Assembly: GCA_009829735.1 (NCBI GenBank)
Contig: CM020618.1
Span: 15,234,568 to 15,298,567 of the forward strand
Direction: 5' to 3'
From: Pyropia yezoensis
Taxonomy: Eukaryota; Rhodophyta; Bangiophyceae; Bangiales; Bangiaceae
Length of the DNA stretch: 64,000 nucleotides
A program made the position numbers and the translations under genes. How positions within the stretch are numbered: position 1 is the first letter of the stretch; every line of letters starts with the position of its first letter. Positions 63,001 to 64,000 of this stretch are shown piece after piece. The notes beneath the pieces are model-generated. The model did not search any database. It was not told the origin of the DNA and saw nothing but the letters and a program-made list of their open reading frames with translations.

Positions 63001-64000
63001 CGATGAGGTCCGGCCCGATATGGTTGCATGTGTACTGGCTTAGCTTCCGGCTTGAGTTGAATCCGGTGTAGAGTGGCGTCCATCTTGCCCAGCTCTCCCG
63101 ACCACAGGTGCCGATAATCCTGGAGAAGCTTCTCCAGTGCCTCCTTCAAGTCGGGAGGGACATTTTCTTGCTTGACCTTCGGCATCCCGGGTGGTGCTTG
63201 TTCGGGTTTCGGAGTAGCGCTGCCAGCCTGCTCTTGGTTCGCAGGTACGTCTAAGGCCGTCAAGTTGGATGCCAGTTCTTGTTGCAGGTTCAGGAGGTCT
63301 TCCTTGCTCATAGCACGGGCGGATCCCCGGTAAGGCTCTGCTGTACCAACTCGGGTGCCCTTGGCGAGGGTTATTGGCTTCCGGCTCACGTTGACGATTA
63401 GCACCGAGAACGGGGTGTGCCTTTCTACCTTCTTGTGATGTCCGTGGGCCAAGTATAACCGGTGTTTCGCCAGAAATTCCTTACGTCCGTAGATCAGGCA
63501 TTGACCTGCAATCCGGGTCGTTACTTGAACCTTGGTCTCCGAGCGAGGAGGTAGGAGCACCGGTTTGAAGAGAGTCAAGGTAGAGGGTGGGATGCGTTCC
63601 CTCTTGCTCTTGGCTACACGAACCTTGGCGTCCAGATGTTCCAATACCGGTGACAAAAACCCATGGTTGAACTGGACCTTCCCTTCTCCGGGTAGGATGC
63701 TCTTGACATGCTGCTTCTGGAAGTCCCAGCCTAGGATGAGGGGGACTGATAGGGTCTTGACTACTAGAAAGGGAAAAAGCATTGGTTCATTGTTGACATA
63801 GATGGCGACAGGAAGACGGCCAAGCGGTCGTAGGGTTTGACCCGAAGCGTCGACGATATGGGTCCGGGTAGGCGCTCTCCAGGCATGTCGACGCCAGCCC
63901 GGAGGTAACAGGTTCTCAGTGATGACGCTTGGTCCGGCTCCCGTGTCAACCACCGGCGTAACAGCTTGGGGGAGGCTATCCCCCACACGCATACGAGCAT
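60090..64000 (-). CDS. pol: Family-3 Pol polyprotein (N-terminus beyond window)
   Basis: At least 1302 residues, intact to the window edge. Protease PVVDTGAGPSVI near the visible start; reverse transcriptase with CLVYLDDIIVFSK; RNase H with LETDACGVQVGCS; integrase with a zinc finger (HPGINRMYASMRRH ... CVSCARN), SMDILGPLPE, LTDNGPQFASLFF and NGQAERFNRT; GPY-like TDGPYEIL; chromodomain-like VNVKFVDHAW and LRVRWFGFNPADDTWE; acidic tail. Strong similarity in order and motifs to the family-2 Pol, but a distinct family. It would supply protease, RT, RNase H and integrase for the element. Confidence 0.95.
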   Translation of the reverse strand, partial: ARMRVGDSLPQAVTPVVDTGAGPSVITENLLPPGWRRHAWRAPTRTHIVDASGQTLRPLGRLPVAIYVNNEPMLFPFLVVKTLSVPLILGWDFQKQHVKSILPGEGKVQFNHGFLSPVLEHLDAKVRVAKSKRERIPPSTLTLFKPVLLPPRSETKVQVTTRIAGQCLIYGRKEFLAKHRLYLAHGHHKKVERHTPFSVLIVNVSRKPITLAKGTRVGTAEPYRGSARAMSKEDLLNLQQELASNLTALDVPANQEQAGSATPKPEQAPPGMPKVKQENVPPDLKEALEKLLQDYRHLWSGELGKMDATLHRIQLKPEAKPVHMQPYRAGPHRRDEIEKQVNKMLKMDVIEPSDGEWAFPVVVVPKTGGHFRFCVDYRRLNEMTVKDVYPIPRMDDCLDFLGDATLFSTLDCNAGYWQIPLADEDKDKTTFTCHLGLFRCKRLPFGLTNAPATFQRAIDIILSGLRWRTCLVYLDDIIVFSKTPAEPLEHLREVLALLSKAGVTLKAEKCHLFETEVEYLGHVLSPGELRVNEKNIKALRHARQPKTQTELKSFLGMCNVYRRFVRDYALIARPLTKLTSKKLPAQLPVFDEKQTAAFEELKKRLTTTPVLALPKREGQFVLETDACGVQVGCSLLQQQPDGHFLPIGYYSRVLNPAEKNFSTTEHECLAVVWACFLLRPYLEGQEFLIRTDHASLRWLLCMDSSQGRVARWRLRLSEFKYKVCTRAGREHHCADTMSRLETPAADTGPIPEEIPCFILPNVGRGWHAPLYETPEAHQPVTIHRMLEAQLTDPQCLELRHQMDLNRNSRFSESTDGLLVRVSPFDGATQVYVPRGLRADILRLEHSSPQAGHPGINRMYASMRRHYYWETMASDVHKYLEACVSCARNRLSQRKKTSKLRLFPAAEPFASLSMDILGPLPETSSGNIYLLIICDRFSKFTRAIPLRTITALDVTSAFCEYCIAAYGPPDSVLTDNGPQFASLFFQGVCDLMGIKNLYTTTYHPQTNGQAERFNRTLVDMLRHYVEEHQEDWDELLAVLTLAYNSRVHRTTGVAPLDFVTPRRLTNFSLERIPDGLQPALKSGPKAKDEFLEQLKLLLPRVKESISKTQERYKRGYDKGVREKNKELGGGDWVFVDNHSKTRGKLDSKTDGPYEILNTDGWTFLLDVDGSPYRVSSDHVTRAPPPSQRDLTRRKRAAVPWLSQEEGREYVNVKFVDHAWRDGRLYLRVRWFGFNPADDTWEPSNRLPIADVCAYTRRNGIEGTPVARAGKILESDSEEDQEDGANQDPRDEPSSSATDAEQED

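Larger units (their letters stand above)
57072..64000 (-). mobile_element. Family-3 Ty3/gypsy chromovirus with antisense ORF, 5' end outside window
   Basis: Pol on the minus strand and a 705-residue convergent ORF on the plus strand, the same arrangement as family 2. Coding frames are intact within the window; gag and the 5' LTR lie beyond 64000. Confidence 0.85.

Noticed and set aside
1..64000. CRISPR arrays, bacterial operons, rRNA or tRNA genes
   Set aside because: No spacer-repeat arrays, no ribosome-binding-site-led operons and no recognisable rRNA or tRNA sequence. The direct repeats found are minisatellites, LTRs or coding repeats.

Overview
The window is GC-rich nuclear DNA of a eukaryote. 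It contains spliceosomal introns with GT-AG borders, Ty3/gypsy chromoviruses, and relics of Harbinger, Mutator and IS630/Tc1 transposons. It also has very long G or C homopolymers and only a few host-like genes. The compact GC-rich genes, short introns and pyrimidine-rich spacers fit an alga, and a bangiophyte red alga is my best guess. That is inference; no rRNA, tRNA or organelle marker is present to settle it.

Layout. 1-5.2 kb: relics of DNA transposons (an IS630-type transposase fragment inside repeat R1, a 119-bp MITE, and a Myb-like protein plus DDE transposase pair of PIF/Harbinger type). 5.8-6.7 kb: an intact short-chain dehydrogenase/reductase gene on the minus strand. 6.7-14.9 kb: gene-poor spacer with simple repeats, two AT-rich islands and a second copy of R1. 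14.9-41.2 kb: one MULE-like transposase gene broken by two LTR-retrotransposon insertions. The first is a 13.9-kb tandem array (LTR-internal-LTR-internal-LTR, family 1). The second is a 9.4-kb element (family 2) with identical LTRs and a perfect 5-bp target duplication. 41.2-46 kb: minisatellites, R1 copy 3 and a foldback element. 46.1-48.6 kb: an unrecognised gene with an RGG tract, five perfect-length 27-residue repeats and two copies of a CxxC...CxxC domain. 49.9 kb: a 125-bp foldback element. 52.7-54.6 kb: a three-exon gene for a secreted LPMO-like copper protein. 56.3-64 kb: an old pol relic, then a family-3 element that runs off the window end.

How parts work together. Families 2 and 3 carry gag-pol on the minus strand. 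Between pol and the 3' LTR each also has a long ORF on the opposite strand, convergent with pol. The two antisense proteins share short motifs in the same order, so this is a conserved accessory gene of the lineage and the most interesting signal here. Family 1 uses other devices: a canonical -1 slippery heptamer at the gag/pol overlap, and an extra zinc-finger ORF upstream of gag. Family 2 instead joins gag and pol by an ATGA stop-start overlap. The second family-1 copy holds a 500-N gap and many single-base indels, so it is probably poorly polished assembly and should not be read as biology without checking.
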